Below are positions 17,946 through 27,102 of a DNA stretch of 46,504 nt, in pieces; within the stretch, counting starts at the first letter, position 1, and each line of letters opens with the position of its first letter. Origin of the DNA: Acidimicrobiaceae bacterium (lineage in GTDB: Bacteria > Actinomycetota > Acidimicrobiia > Acidimicrobiales > UBA8592); NCBI GenBank assembly GCA_024641655.1, contig JAHECR010000026.1:1-46504 (forward strand), given 5' to 3'. The notes below the pieces were generated by a model. That model did no database searches. It was not told the origin of the DNA and worked only from the letters and a program-made list of their open reading frames with translations. Both the position numbers and the translations under genes were made by a program.

Positions 17946-19844
17946 ATGCGCATGGGACCACCACACGGCCACGGGATGTTGGGATCGGACCGTGATGCCG
18001 TCAAAGGGCGCACCATCTCACGACAAACCACGCGACGCATCCTCGGCTTCGCCCATCCCTACCGTTTCCAGCTGATCGGCTTCGTGGCCACCATCCTCGT
18101 GGCCGCACTCCTGGCGCTCCTGCCCCCGCTGGTGTTCCGCCAGCTGATCGACCACTCGATCATCAACCGCGACAACGGCCAGGTCGACAAGCTCGCGCTC
18201 CTCCTCATCGGTGCGGCATTCGCGGAGGCCGGGTTGGCGCTGGTCGAGCGCTGGTACTCAGCACGAATCGGAGAGGGTCTGATCTACGACCTGCGCGTCG
18301 CGCTGTACGACCATGTGCAGCGGCTCCCGCTGGGATTCTTCACCCGCGTCCAGACCGGCGCGTTGATCAGCCGCATGAACAACGACGTCATCGGCGCCCA
18401 GCGAGCAATGACGGGCACGCTCGGGCAGGTCGTCTCCAACGGCATCGTGCTGGCCACGACGCTCGTGGCCATGTTGTTGCTCGAATGGCGGCTCACCCTG
18501 CTCGCCATCGTGCTGCTCCCGGTCTTCATGATGCCCGCCAAGCGGGTGGGCAGACGGCTCCAGGACATCACCCGCGAGAGCATGAACCTCAACGCAGAGA
18601 TGAACACCACCATGCAGGAGCGCCTCAACATCTCGGGCGCGCTGCTCGTCAAACTCTTCGGCAGCCACGACCGCGAACGCGACGACTTCTCCGACCGGGC
18701 CGGCAAGGTCGCGGCCATCGGCGTCCGCAGCGCCATGTACGGCCGCACGTTCTTCATCGGCCTGAGCCTCGTCGGGGCGGTCGGTACCGCGGTCGTCTAC
18801 TGGGTGGGTGGCCGACTCGCCATCGACCAGACAATCTCGATCGGCACCCTGTCGGCCATGGGGCTCTACGTGGCACGCATCTATGGTCCGCTCACGGGCC
18901 TCACCAACGCTCGGGTCGACATCATGACGGCGCTCGTGTCGTTCGAACGGGTGTTCGAAGTGCTCGACGCCCCCAATGCCATCACCGATCATCACGGCGC
19001 GGTCGACCTGGTCGATCCCCAGGGTCGGGTCACCTTCGACCACGTCACCTTCGCCTACCCCGCCAGCAACACCAGGCTCGCCTCGCTCGAGACCTCCACC
19101 ACCGACCCCGATTCGCGCGTCGTGCTGGAGGACGTGAACCTCGACGTCGTGCCCGGCAGCACCGTCGCGATCGTCGGTCCGAGCGGCGCCGGCAAGAGCA
19201 CGCTCGTGTCGCTGGTCCCGCGTCTCTACGACGCCACTTCCGGCGCGGTCAGGCTCGATGGCCACGACGTCAGGCATTTGACCCAGGCCTCGCTGCGTCA
19301 GGCCATCGGCATCGTCAACCAGGACCCTCACCTGTTCCACGAGAGCATCGGTGACAACCTCCGGTATGCCCGGCTCGACGCAACCGACGAGGAGCTCGTC
19401 GCTGCCGCCACCGCGGCGCGCATCCACGACGTCATCTCGGCCTTGCCCGACGGGTACGACACGGTGGTGGGCGAGCGCGGCTATCGGCTGTCGGGCGGCG
19501 AGAAGCAGCGGGTGGCGATCGCCCGGATGCTCCTCAAGAACCCGGCGGTGGTGATCCTCGACGAGGCCACGAGCCACCTCGACACCGAGAACGAACAGCT
19601 CGTCCAGCAGGCCCTGGCCACGGCCCTCGACGGGCGCACCGCTCTCATCATCGCCCACCGGCTCTCGACGATCATCGACGCCGATCTCATCGTCGTCGTC
19701 GACCAGGGCCGCGTCGTCGACCGGGGCACCCACGGTGAGCTGCTTGCCCGGGGCGGACTCTATGCCGACCTGTATGCCGCGCTGGTGCGCGATCAGCGAC
19801 CGGTGTCGGCGCCCGACGACGAGGCGGTCGGAGAGGGCCGATGA
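17946..19844 (+). CDS. ABC exporter, fused permease and ATPase
   Basis: 632 residues: six-helix ABC type 1 transmembrane domain (residues about 25-330; YRFQLIGFVATILVAALLALLPPLVFRQLID at its start), then a nucleotide-binding domain with Walker A GPSGAGKST (411-419), Q-loop VNQDPHLFHESIGDNL, signature LSGGEKQR (from 515), Walker B VVILDEATSHLD and the switch His in LIIAHRLSTI. All catalytic motifs are intact. Between the A-loop strand and Walker A there is an extra stretch (ASLETSTTDPD) of the sort found in actinobacterial half-exporters. It would act as a homodimer or with a partner; the substrate is unknown. Its stop overlaps the xseA start by 4 nt (ATGA), so they are translationally coupled. 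Confidence 0.92.
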   Translation: MRMGPPHGHGMLGSDRDAVKGRTISRQTTRRILGFAHPYRFQLIGFVATILVAALLALLPPLVFRQLIDHSIINRDNGQVDKLALLLIGAAFAEAGLALVERWYSARIGEGLIYDLRVALYDHVQRLPLGFFTRVQTGALISRMNNDVIGAQRAMTGTLGQVVSNGIVLATTLVAMLLLEWRLTLLAIVLLPVFMMPAKRVGRRLQDITRESMNLNAEMNTTMQERLNISGALLVKLFGSHDRERDDFSDRAGKVAAIGVRSAMYGRTFFIGLSLVGAVGTAVVYWVGGRLAIDQTISIGTLSAMGLYVARIYGPLTGLTNARVDIMTALVSFERVFEVLDAPNAITDHHGAVDLVDPQGRVTFDHVTFAYPASNTRLASLETSTTDPDSRVVLEDVNLDVVPGSTVAIVGPSGAGKSTLVSLVPRLYDATSGAVRLDGHDVRHLTQASLRQAIGIVNQDPHLFHESIGDNLRYARLDATDEELVAAATAARIHDVISALPDGYDTVVGERGYRLSGGEKQRVAIARMLLKNPAVVILDEATSHLDTENEQLVQQALATALDGRTALIIAHRLSTIIDADLIVVVDQGRVVDRGTHGELLARGGLYADLYAALVRDQRPVSAPDDEAVGEGR

Positions 19845-21247
19845 GCTTCGGTGACCACACCTTCACCGTTGGCGAGCTCAGCGGGCTGCTGCGCGACCAC
19901 CTGGCGCGGGCGTTCCCCACCGACATCTGGGTGCAGGGCGAGGTGCGCGGCATCTCACGGCCGGCGTCGGGACACGTCTACTTCGACCTCGTCGACCCCA
20001 CCACCTCGTCGGGACAGTCGCCCGATGCCCTGCTCTCGGTGGCCCTGATGCGCACGACGCGCCAGATCGTCAACCGCCAGATCAAGGCGGCCGGCGGCGG
20101 GGTCCGCATTGCCGACGGGGTCAACCTGCGGATTCGCTGTGCCCCCGACTTCTACCCGCCCCGCGGGCAGCTCCAGCTCCGAATGAACGCCATCGACCCC
20201 AGCTACACGCTGGGACAGCTGGCCGTGGCCCGCGAACAGCTCCTGCGAACCCTCGCACTGGAGAACCTCCTCGAACGCAACCGCCGACTGACGTTCCCGG
20301 TCTCGCCCCGCCGGATCGGCCTGGTGACCGCCGGTGGTTCGGCGGCCGCGGCCGACTTCCTCGGCGAGCTCGACCGCTCGACCGTCGGCTGGCACGTGAT
20401 CATCGCGGCCACACCGGTCCAGGGCGACGGCGCACCTGTGCGTATCGCGGCGGCAATCCGTGCCTGCGAACGACGAGGGGTCGACGTCATCGCCGTCGTA
20501 CGCGGCGGCGGCGCCCGCACCGACCTCGTGGCTTTCGACCACGAGCACGTGGCCCGCACCATCGCCGACTGCTCTGTACCCGTGCTCACCGGCATCGGCC
20601 ACGAAATCGACGTCTCGGTCGCCGACGAGGTCGCACATCTCGCCCTCAAAACCCCGACCGCGTGCGCCTCCCATCTCGTCGACCTCGTCCGCGTCGCGGA
20701 CGCCAGGACCCAGGAGATGTGGCACGAGATCGTCCGCCGGGCCCGCCGCCACATCGAGCGCCACGACGACCGCGTCCGCGCCGATGCTGCCGTCGCGGGA
20801 CGCGCTGGGAGCCTCACCCTCCAGCGGGCCGACCGGCGCACCGTCGAAGCCGCGCGGACGGCGCGTCACCTCGTCGACCGCCAGCTCGAACGCCAGCGTG
20901 CGACCCTTGACCGCCACGCGACCACCGTCCGTCTCGAGGCCGCCCATCGTCTCGATCGCGCCGACCAATACCTGCTCGACGCGGTGGCGGGCGTGCGCCG
21001 ACAGGCACGCCATCGTCTGAGCACCGCGACACGCGACGTCGACAACTTCGACGAGCGTCGGCGACTGCTCGATCCGGCCCGGGTGCTCGCGCGTGGCTGG
21101 ACGATCACTACGACGGCAGCCGGCCGCGTGGTGCGATCCACCGCCGACGTTGCGCCGGGAGCCCGCATCACGACGCGCGTGGCTGATGGCAGCATCACCA
21201 GTACCGTCGATGCCGTCGTAGACCGCTCCATCGAGGATCATCCATGA
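19841..21247 (+). CDS. xseA: Exodeoxyribonuclease VII large subunit
   Basis: Catalytic subunit of exonuclease VII, which degrades single-stranded DNA from either end and works in mismatch repair and DNA damage clearance. 468 residues. The N-terminal OB-fold (DIWVQGEVRGISRPASGHVYFDLVD) is followed by the nuclease core (RIGLVTAGGSAAAADFLGEL, VIAVVRGGGARTDLVAFD, VLTGIGHEIDVSVADEVA, KTPTACASHLV) and a long basic coiled-coil C-terminus that binds the small subunit. ATGA overlap with the ABC gene upstream and again ATGA overlap with xseB downstream. Confidence 0.96.
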   Translation: MSFGDHTFTVGELSGLLRDHLARAFPTDIWVQGEVRGISRPASGHVYFDLVDPTTSSGQSPDALLSVALMRTTRQIVNRQIKAAGGGVRIADGVNLRIRCAPDFYPPRGQLQLRMNAIDPSYTLGQLAVAREQLLRTLALENLLERNRRLTFPVSPRRIGLVTAGGSAAAADFLGELDRSTVGWHVIIAATPVQGDGAPVRIAAAIRACERRGVDVIAVVRGGGARTDLVAFDHEHVARTIADCSVPVLTGIGHEIDVSVADEVAHLALKTPTACASHLVDLVRVADARTQEMWHEIVRRARRHIERHDDRVRADAAVAGRAGSLTLQRADRRTVEAARTARHLVDRQLERQRATLDRHATTVRLEAAHRLDRADQYLLDAVAGVRRQARHRLSTATRDVDNFDERRRLLDPARVLARGWTITTTAAGRVVRSTADVAPGARITTRVADGSITSTVDAVVDRSIEDHP

Positions 21248-21519
21248 CCACGAGTGCTGATCGTGAGCTCGACGGTGACAACGGTCCCGACGACCCGCCG
21301 GGCTTCGGGTACGCCGACGCGCTGGCCGAGCTCGAGTCGATCCTCGAGCAACTCGACGACGATGCCATCGATGTCGACCTGCTCGGCACTCGCGTCGAGC
21401 GCGCCGCAGCGCTCATCCGCTTCTGCCGGGGCCGCATCCGCGCCGCCCAGTTGTCGGTGGAAGAGATCGTTGCCGAGCTCGACGAGCTCGCGGATGCGCC
21501 CGACGATGACGAACGCTGA
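21244..21519 (+). CDS. xseB: Exodeoxyribonuclease VII small subunit
   Basis: 91 residues, usual size for XseB. The core GYADALAELESILEQLDDDAIDVDLLGTRVERAAALIRFCRGRI is typical of the two-helix hairpin that winds on XseA. The acidic N- and C-terminal tails are also common. Overlaps xseA by 4 nt and runs into the prenyl synthase gene, so subunit ratio is probably set by coupled translation. Confidence 0.93.
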   Translation: MTTSADRELDGDNGPDDPPGFGYADALAELESILEQLDDDAIDVDLLGTRVERAAALIRFCRGRIRAAQLSVEEIVAELDELADAPDDDER

Positions 21520-22606
21520 GAGGCCGACGAGCGGGGCCTCGGGGCCCTGGCCTCCCCTCGCGGTGCCGGCCGCGATCTCGACCATCACCGGCCCGATCGA
21601 CCGACGGCTCCGGGCGCTGATCGACTTCGAGCGAGAGCGCTGGACCGCGGTCGACGCTGCACTACGCGAACCGTTCGACGCCCTCGAAGCGCTCGTGTTG
21701 GGCGGGGGCAAGCGAATCCGGCCCGCGTTCTTCCACTGGGCCCTCGTCGGCGCGGGCGGCGACCCGACCAGCCCGGCGGTGATCGACGCCGGCGCCGCGA
21801 TCGAGATGCTCCACGCGTTCGCCCTCGCCCACGACGACGTGATGGACCGGTCGGCGTCGAGGCGCGGCGAACCGTCGACATGGCGGCGCTTCACCGACGC
21901 CCATCGCGAGCGAAGGTGGCAAGGTGATGCCGAGCACTTCGGAGAAGCCGTCGCCATCCTCGTCGGCGACGTCGCCCACGTTGCCGCCGATCACCTCGTG
22001 CAACGCACCGACCCGGTGGTCGCCGCCATCTGGGACGAGCTCCGCTTCGAGGTGAACATCGGTCAGTACCTCGACGTCCTCGCCGGTGCAACGGGGCGCA
22101 CCAGCCAGACCAGCGCCAGACTCATCCTCGAGTACAAGACGGGACGGTACTCCGTGCAGCGCCCCCTGCATCTCGGCGCGGCGATGGCGGGTGCCCACGA
22201 TCGCCTCGCAGATGCCTTCACCGCGTACGGGCGCCCTGTCGGCGTCGCCTTCCAGCTCCGCGACGACATGCTCGGGGCCTTCGGGGACACCTCGCTCACC
22301 GGCAAGCCCGTCGGGGACGACCTCCGGGAGGGCAAACCCACGCCACTGTTGGCATCGGCGTTCGATCGTGCGACAGCCGCGCAGACAAAGGTGCTCGACC
22401 GCGCTGGGCGACCCGATCTGACCGACGACGAGCTCGACGCGATCCAGCAGGTGCTGATCGACACGGGTGCTGCCGATGCCATCGAGCGTGAGATCAGGAG
22501 CCTCACCGACGAGGCGCTCCGCGTGCTCGCCGACATCGCCCTGGCCGACGACGCTCCTGCGGCACTCGAAGCACTGGCCTACTTCGTGGCCTATCGAACG
22601 CACTGA
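21506..22606 (+). CDS. Short-chain polyprenyl (geranylgeranyl-type) diphosphate synthase
   Basis: Trans-prenyltransferase that condenses isopentenyl diphosphate with an allylic diphosphate. 366 residues from the ATG at 21506, which overlaps xseB by 14 nt; an in-frame ATG at 21494 is an equally possible start. Visible motifs are LGGGKRIRPAFFHW, the first Asp-rich motif DDVMD (110-114), KTGRYSVQRPLHLGAA, the second motif FQLRDDMLGAFGD and GKPVGDDLREGKPTPLL. The residues before DDVMD (MLHAFALAH) suggest a product of about C15-C20, but chain length needs testing. The xseB-prenyl synthase order recalls xseB-ispA of enterobacteria. Confidence 0.92.
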   Translation: MTNAERPTSGASGPWPPLAVPAAISTITGPIDRRLRALIDFERERWTAVDAALREPFDALEALVLGGGKRIRPAFFHWALVGAGGDPTSPAVIDAGAAIEMLHAFALAHDDVMDRSASRRGEPSTWRRFTDAHRERRWQGDAEHFGEAVAILVGDVAHVAADHLVQRTDPVVAAIWDELRFEVNIGQYLDVLAGATGRTSQTSARLILEYKTGRYSVQRPLHLGAAMAGAHDRLADAFTAYGRPVGVAFQLRDDMLGAFGDTSLTGKPVGDDLREGKPTPLLASAFDRATAAQTKVLDRAGRPDLTDDELDAIQQVLIDTGAADAIEREIRSLTDEALRVLADIALADDAPAALEALAYFVAYRTH

Positions 22607-22674
22607 CCGACCGAGCCGACCCGCCGGCGGAGTCCTCAGTGGTCACGCTGCGTGGCGTTCCCCGGCGCGGATGC

Positions 22675-22703
22675 TTGATTCGGCGACGCGGCGCGGCCAC
22701 ACT
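22675..22703 (+). promoter_or_regulatory. Candidate promoter for the GGDEF-EAL gene
   Basis: TTGATT and CACACT are separated by 17 nt in the 178-nt gap before the GGDEF-EAL gene. An in-frame GTG at 22713 would then be nearly leaderless, so the real start may be there rather than at 22785. Confidence 0.3.
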
Positions 22704-22784
22704 GGTCGCCGAGTGGGGGTCCGGGTGCGCGTATCACGTGCTCGACCAAGCGAGCGGACGGTCCTCGTCGAAAGTCCCTCGTTC

Positions 22785-24590
22785 ATGCCTGAGCACTCCC
22801 CGATCGGCGTGCGTCCCAGCGACGCCACCCACGACGACCTCATCGTCGATCTGACCACCGCCGAGCGTCGGCGACGGTTCCGCTCCGGTGGCGACAACGT
22901 CGCGCTGCTGCGCGTCGACACCCACGCGGGAGGCCTCGCGGACCAGTTGCGTCACGCGCTCGACGTCGCCACCGAGCTGGTGATCGTGACCGATCCCGTC
23001 GGGCACGTCCGATTCGCGAACCGAGCAGCTCGGGAGCACCTCGACCTCCCCGACGACGCGCAGACCTGTGAGCTGGTCGACGTGCTCCTCCACGGTCCTG
23101 CCGGCGATGCGGTGTGGAGCGCGATCGCGACGTCTCGCGCCTGGCATGGCGAGCGGTCGGTGCCGCGCGCCGATGGCTCCATGATGCACCTGGCGATCAG
23201 CGTCCGCCCGGCTCGGACGCCCACTGGCGACACGCACGGCCTCACCGTGATCGCGCACGACCGCAGCGAACACGTTGCGCTCGAACGGGCGCTCGCACAC
23301 CAGCTCACCCATGACGCGCTCACCGGACTCGCCAACCGGCAACACCTCCTGCTCCAGCTCGATCGCACCCTCGCCGATCCGACGAGCTGTGGCGCGCTCC
23401 TCCTCATCGACATCGACGAGTTCCGGACGGTCTCGAACAGCCTCGGCCACGAGGCCGGAAACCGCCTGCTGATGGCGTTCGCATCGCGACTTTCGCGTGC
23501 CTTCCCCGGTGACTGCCTCCTGGCGCGCGTCGGTGGCGACGAGTTCGCGGTCTACTGCGCCGGCCCGCAAGACGTCGACGGGCTCGCGGCGCGCGTCGAG
23601 CAGGCCGCGACCGCGCCCTTCACCGTCCATGGCGACGAGATCCACGTCTCGGTGGTCGTCGGCATCGCGGTCGTCGCAGCCAGCGACCACCCCCAGCGAG
23701 GCGCCGAGCTGCTTCGCCGCGCCGATGCCGCGATCTACGACGCGAAGTCACGAGGACGCGGCGGCTTCGGGGTGTTCGACCCAGCGGTCGGCGCGGTCGC
23801 CGCCGGCCGCCTCACGACCGCTCGAGAGCTCCGACGGGCCCTGCGCGATCAAGAGTTCGAGGTGCACTACCAACCCAAGATCGCGCTCGATACCGGTGCC
23901 ATCACCGGCGCGGAAGCGCTGATCCGCTGGCGACTGCCCGACGGCACGATGCGCAGCCCGATCAGCTTCCTCGACGTTGCCGAGGACACCGGCTTGATCA
24001 TCCCGATCGGCCGATGGGTCCTGGAGCAGGCGTGCCGGGTGGCGGAACGGCTGCGCCGGGACCTCCCCCGGACCGGGGACATCGGTATGGCGGTCAACCT
24101 CTCGGTCCGCCAGCTCGGTCACCCCGACTTCATCGAAGAGCTGGCCCAGGTGGTCTGCACCTCGGGCATCGACCCCCGTCGTGTCGAGCTCGAGCTCACG
24201 GAGAGCATGGTGATGGACGACATCGACACGAGCACCGCCATGCTGCACCGGCTCAAGCAGCTCGGCACCCACATCGCCATCGACGACTTCGGCACCGGCC
24301 ACTCGTCGTTGCGGTACCTCCAGCGGCTCCCCGTCGACGTGCTCAAGATCGACCGGAGCTTCGTCTCGGGTCTCGCCACCGACGACGCCGACCAGACCGC
24401 GATCGTGACCGCCGTCATCCACCTCGCGCAGGCCCTCCGGCTCAAGACGGTCGCTGAGGGTGTCGAGACGGCGGCGCAGCTGGCCGAGCTCCGACGGCTC
24501 GGGTGCGATGCCGCCCAGGGCTACTTCGTGGCGCGCCCGCTCCCTGAGGACGAGTTCCTCGCCCTCGTCGCAGCCGGTCCCATCTGGTGA
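22785..24590 (+). CDS. PAS-GGDEF-EAL cyclic-di-GMP signalling protein
   Basis: 601 residues from the ATG at 22785; an in-frame GTG at 22713 near a candidate promoter would add 24. A PAS-like sensor (VIVTDPVGHVRFANRAAREHLDLPDD) is followed by a GGDEF domain (GGDEF 250-254) and an EAL domain (EAL 377-379). The EAL domain keeps its catalytic set: EALIRW, NLSVRQL, ELTESMVMDD, DDFGTGHSSLRYL, LKIDRSFV and AEGVET, so phosphodiesterase activity is likely. The GGDEF domain keeps RVGGDEF but the guanine-binding residues are changed: S217 and N226 stand where Asn and Asp are usual. No RxxD inhibitory site is apparent. No transmembrane helix, so cytoplasmic. Likely a net phosphodiesterase with a regulatory GGDEF domain (inference). 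Confidence 0.92.
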   Translation: MPEHSPIGVRPSDATHDDLIVDLTTAERRRRFRSGGDNVALLRVDTHAGGLADQLRHALDVATELVIVTDPVGHVRFANRAAREHLDLPDDAQTCELVDVLLHGPAGDAVWSAIATSRAWHGERSVPRADGSMMHLAISVRPARTPTGDTHGLTVIAHDRSEHVALERALAHQLTHDALTGLANRQHLLLQLDRTLADPTSCGALLLIDIDEFRTVSNSLGHEAGNRLLMAFASRLSRAFPGDCLLARVGGDEFAVYCAGPQDVDGLAARVEQAATAPFTVHGDEIHVSVVVGIAVVAASDHPQRGAELLRRADAAIYDAKSRGRGGFGVFDPAVGAVAAGRLTTARELRRALRDQEFEVHYQPKIALDTGAITGAEALIRWRLPDGTMRSPISFLDVAEDTGLIIPIGRWVLEQACRVAERLRRDLPRTGDIGMAVNLSVRQLGHPDFIEELAQVVCTSGIDPRRVELELTESMVMDDIDTSTAMLHRLKQLGTHIAIDDFGTGHSSLRYLQRLPVDVLKIDRSFVSGLATDDADQTAIVTAVIHLAQALRLKTVAEGVETAAQLAELRRLGCDAAQGYFVARPLPEDEFLALVAAGPIW

Positions 24591-24632
24591 ATTCGGCCCC
24601 CGTCGCATCCCAGCCGCATCGGGCGGCCAAGG

Positions 24633-24638
24633 TACACT
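24633..24638 (+). promoter_or_regulatory. Candidate -10 box for the two-component operon
   Basis: TACACT in the 103-nt gap upstream of the sensor kinase gene, about 55 nt before its ATG. No clear -35. Confidence 0.3.
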
Positions 24639-24693
24639 CGGCGAGCAGGCAGGTTCACGACATCTCGAACCCCCACTGCCAGGTCGCCCGACC

Positions 24694-26445
24694 ATGACCG
24701 ACACCGCTGCAGAGCCACTGACGAGATCCGGATCACGCCGCCCGCACGCTCCTGCGCCCGACAGCGCCTCGCCCCACCTCGACTCCGGTGGCGAAGCGAT
24801 CGAGGTGGAGGCGCCGCCCGCGGTGCGGGCCATGTTGGCACCCCTGATCGCGGCGCTGCGTTGGTGCGCCGTGGTCCTGGGCACGGCGCTGGCCGCACCT
24901 GCTGCAGCCGAGGGCGACATCGGGCTGGTACTCACCATGTCGATCTGCCTCGACATCACGACCTGGCGCACGATGCGGCCGCTTCGCCTGGGCTCCGATG
25001 ATCGCTCCCAATGGGTGATGTCGATCACTGATGCCGCACTGTTGGGTGCCGCCGTCGGGGTGAACGACGGCCTTCGGTCGCCGTTCGTCTTCTGCCTCGT
25101 CGTCGCCGCTGCCGCGGCAGCGTTCGGGTGGGGTGTGCGCACCGGCCTGGCTGCCCTCGCCGCAGGACTCGCAGCCATGGCCATCAGCGCCACGATCTCC
25201 AGTGGGTCGCTCGGCCTCACGACCCGCCACGGCTGGATCGTGCTGCTCCTGACGGTCGTGGTGATCCCCACCATCGGCGTCATCAAGAACCGCCTCGTCG
25301 ACAGCGAGCAACGCCGGGTGCAGCTCGCGGGGCGCCTCGACACGCTCGCGGAGACCAACGAGCTCCTGCACGTGTTGAACCGGGTTGCTCGGACCCTGCC
25401 TTCGTCGTTGGACCTGCAGCAAGCGGTCACCACCACTCGCAACCAGCTCATCGAGACCTTCGACGCGAACGTGATCGGCATCCTGACGATGAGCGACGCC
25501 AACGACAGCTGGGCCCCACTGTTGGCCGAAGGCCTCGCTATCCCCCCCACGGTTGCACGCGATGGCATACCGCCGCATCTGCGATCGGCGCTCGACGCCG
25601 ACGGCCCCATGCTGGTGTCGGACGTGACCGGGCAGGGGCTGAACCCCAGCAGCGGCAGTGGCATGTACACCGCGCTTCGCACCCGGGGCAAGGTCGTCGG
25701 TCTGCTGGCCATCGAACACGGTCGGGTCGGTCGCTACACGGATCGGGACGTCCGCTTGCTCGGCGGGCTCGGGGAGGCCCTCGCCCTCACGCTCGACAAT
25801 GCCCGCTGGTTTCGACGGTTGCGCATTCTCGGAGCGGAGGAGGAGCGCGCCCGGATCGCCCGCGACCTCCACGATCGGCTCGGCCAGTGGCTCACCTACA
25901 TCAGCTTCGAGCTCGAGCGCATCAAGGGGAACAACCCCGGCACCCCCGAAGCCGCAGAGCTCGATGCGCTCCATCACGATGTCCAGCGAGCCATCGACGA
26001 ATTGCGCGAGACCCTTCGACAGATGCGCACCGCCGTGACCGACAACGCACCGCTCGCCGTCGTGGCGCCGGATCTGATGGCCCGTTACGCGGAGCGGACA
26101 GGCATCAAGGTCGCGTTCAACGCCGAAACCGACGGCGGGCGCCTTCCCGTGCCGGTCGAGAATGAGCTGTTGCGCATCCTGCAGGAGGCGTTGAACAACG
26201 TCGACAAGCACGCGAACGCCACCGAGGTCGTGGTGGACTGGCGCGTCGACGACGATGCCGGACGCTTCCGCATCGCCGACAACGGTGACGGCTTCGACGA
26301 GTCGACCGGCGTTCGCGAGACCGCGTTCGGCCTGGTCGGCATGCGTGAGCGAGCCGAAGTGATCGATGCGCAGCTGATTGTCACCAGTGCCCCCGGCGCA
26401 GGCACCACCATTGACGTGATCGTCCCCAGAGAGGAGGCAGCGTGA
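24694..26445 (+). CDS. NarL-family sensor histidine kinase with GAF domain
   Basis: 583 residues. Four or more hydrophobic segments lie between about residues 45 and 195 (for example LRWCAVVLGTALAAPAAA and HGWIVLLLTVVVIPTIGV), then a coiled linker, a GAF domain (about 230-370, ending VVGLLAIEHGRVGRYTDRDVRLLGGL), a HisKA_3 dimerisation domain with phospho-acceptor H393 in RIARDLHDRLGQW, and an ATPase domain with ILQEALNNVDKHA, DNGDGFD and GLVGMRERAE. This is the DegS/NarX architecture. The ATG at 24694 has no good ribosome binding site. The stop overlaps the response regulator start (GTGA), so the two are partners. The signal sensed is unknown. Confidence 0.92.
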   Translation: MTDTAAEPLTRSGSRRPHAPAPDSASPHLDSGGEAIEVEAPPAVRAMLAPLIAALRWCAVVLGTALAAPAAAEGDIGLVLTMSICLDITTWRTMRPLRLGSDDRSQWVMSITDAALLGAAVGVNDGLRSPFVFCLVVAAAAAAFGWGVRTGLAALAAGLAAMAISATISSGSLGLTTRHGWIVLLLTVVVIPTIGVIKNRLVDSEQRRVQLAGRLDTLAETNELLHVLNRVARTLPSSLDLQQAVTTTRNQLIETFDANVIGILTMSDANDSWAPLLAEGLAIPPTVARDGIPPHLRSALDADGPMLVSDVTGQGLNPSSGSGMYTALRTRGKVVGLLAIEHGRVGRYTDRDVRLLGGLGEALALTLDNARWFRRLRILGAEEERARIARDLHDRLGQWLTYISFELERIKGNNPGTPEAAELDALHHDVQRAIDELRETLRQMRTAVTDNAPLAVVAPDLMARYAERTGIKVAFNAETDGGRLPVPVENELLRILQEALNNVDKHANATEVVVDWRVDDDAGRFRIADNGDGFDESTGVRETAFGLVGMRERAEVIDAQLIVTSAPGAGTTIDVIVPREEAA

Positions 26446-27083
26446 TTTCCATCGTGCTTGCCGATGACCATCAGATCCTTCGCGAGAGCGTGCGGAAGAA
26501 CTTCGAGTCGGCCGGTGAACGCGTCGTCGGGGAAGCCTCGAACGGCGAGGACGCCGTGCGTCTCGCGGAGAATCTGCACCCTGATGTGGTGGTGATGGAC
26601 ATCTCGATGCCATTGCTCGACGGCGTGACCGCCACTCGTCGAATCACCGAGTCGGTGCCCGGCACGAAGGTTGTCGTCCTCACGATGCACGACGACATCG
26701 AAAAGACGCGCCAGGCACTCGAGGCGGGGGCGGTGGGCTATCTCTCCAAAGGGTGTTCCTTCGCCGACGTGCTCGAGACCGTCCGCGCCGCAGCGGCCGG
26801 CGACACCGGTCTCTCACCGGCGTTGGCCTCGTCGATGTTGTCGGTCGCCCAGGCCCAACTGCCCCGCGAAGCCGAGGAAGACGTCCTCTCCCCTCGCCAG
26901 GTCGAGATCCTCCAGGGCATCGCCGATGGGCTGAGCACGAAGCAAGTGGCTCGCGAACTCGGGATCACCCAGAAGACGGTCCACAACCATCTCAACGCCA
27001 TCTATCGGCGCCTCGACACCCAGAGCCTCACCCACGCGGTGTTGAGCGCAGTGCGCCTGGGCATCATCGACCTGAAGGACTGA
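26442..27083 (+). CDS. NarL/FixJ-family response regulator
   Basis: 213 residues: receiver domain with acidic pocket D8-D9, phospho-acceptor D53 in VVVMDISMP, the conserved Thr/Ser region VVLTMHD and K103 in GYLSKG, then a LuxR-type helix-turn-helix (LSPRQVEILQGIADGLSTKQVARELGITQKTVHNHLNAIYRRL). All switch residues are present. The GTG start overlaps the kinase stop. The two secreted-protein genes just downstream on the same strand are possible targets or co-transcribed members, but no binding site is defined. Confidence 0.94.
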   Translation: MISIVLADDHQILRESVRKNFESAGERVVGEASNGEDAVRLAENLHPDVVVMDISMPLLDGVTATRRITESVPGTKVVVLTMHDDIEKTRQALEAGAVGYLSKGCSFADVLETVRAAAAGDTGLSPALASSMLSVAQAQLPREAEEDVLSPRQVEILQGIADGLSTKQVARELGITQKTVHNHLNAIYRRLDTQSLTHAVLSAVRLGIIDLKD

Positions 27084-27102
27084 GCGGCCACCTCGCTTCT
27101 CG

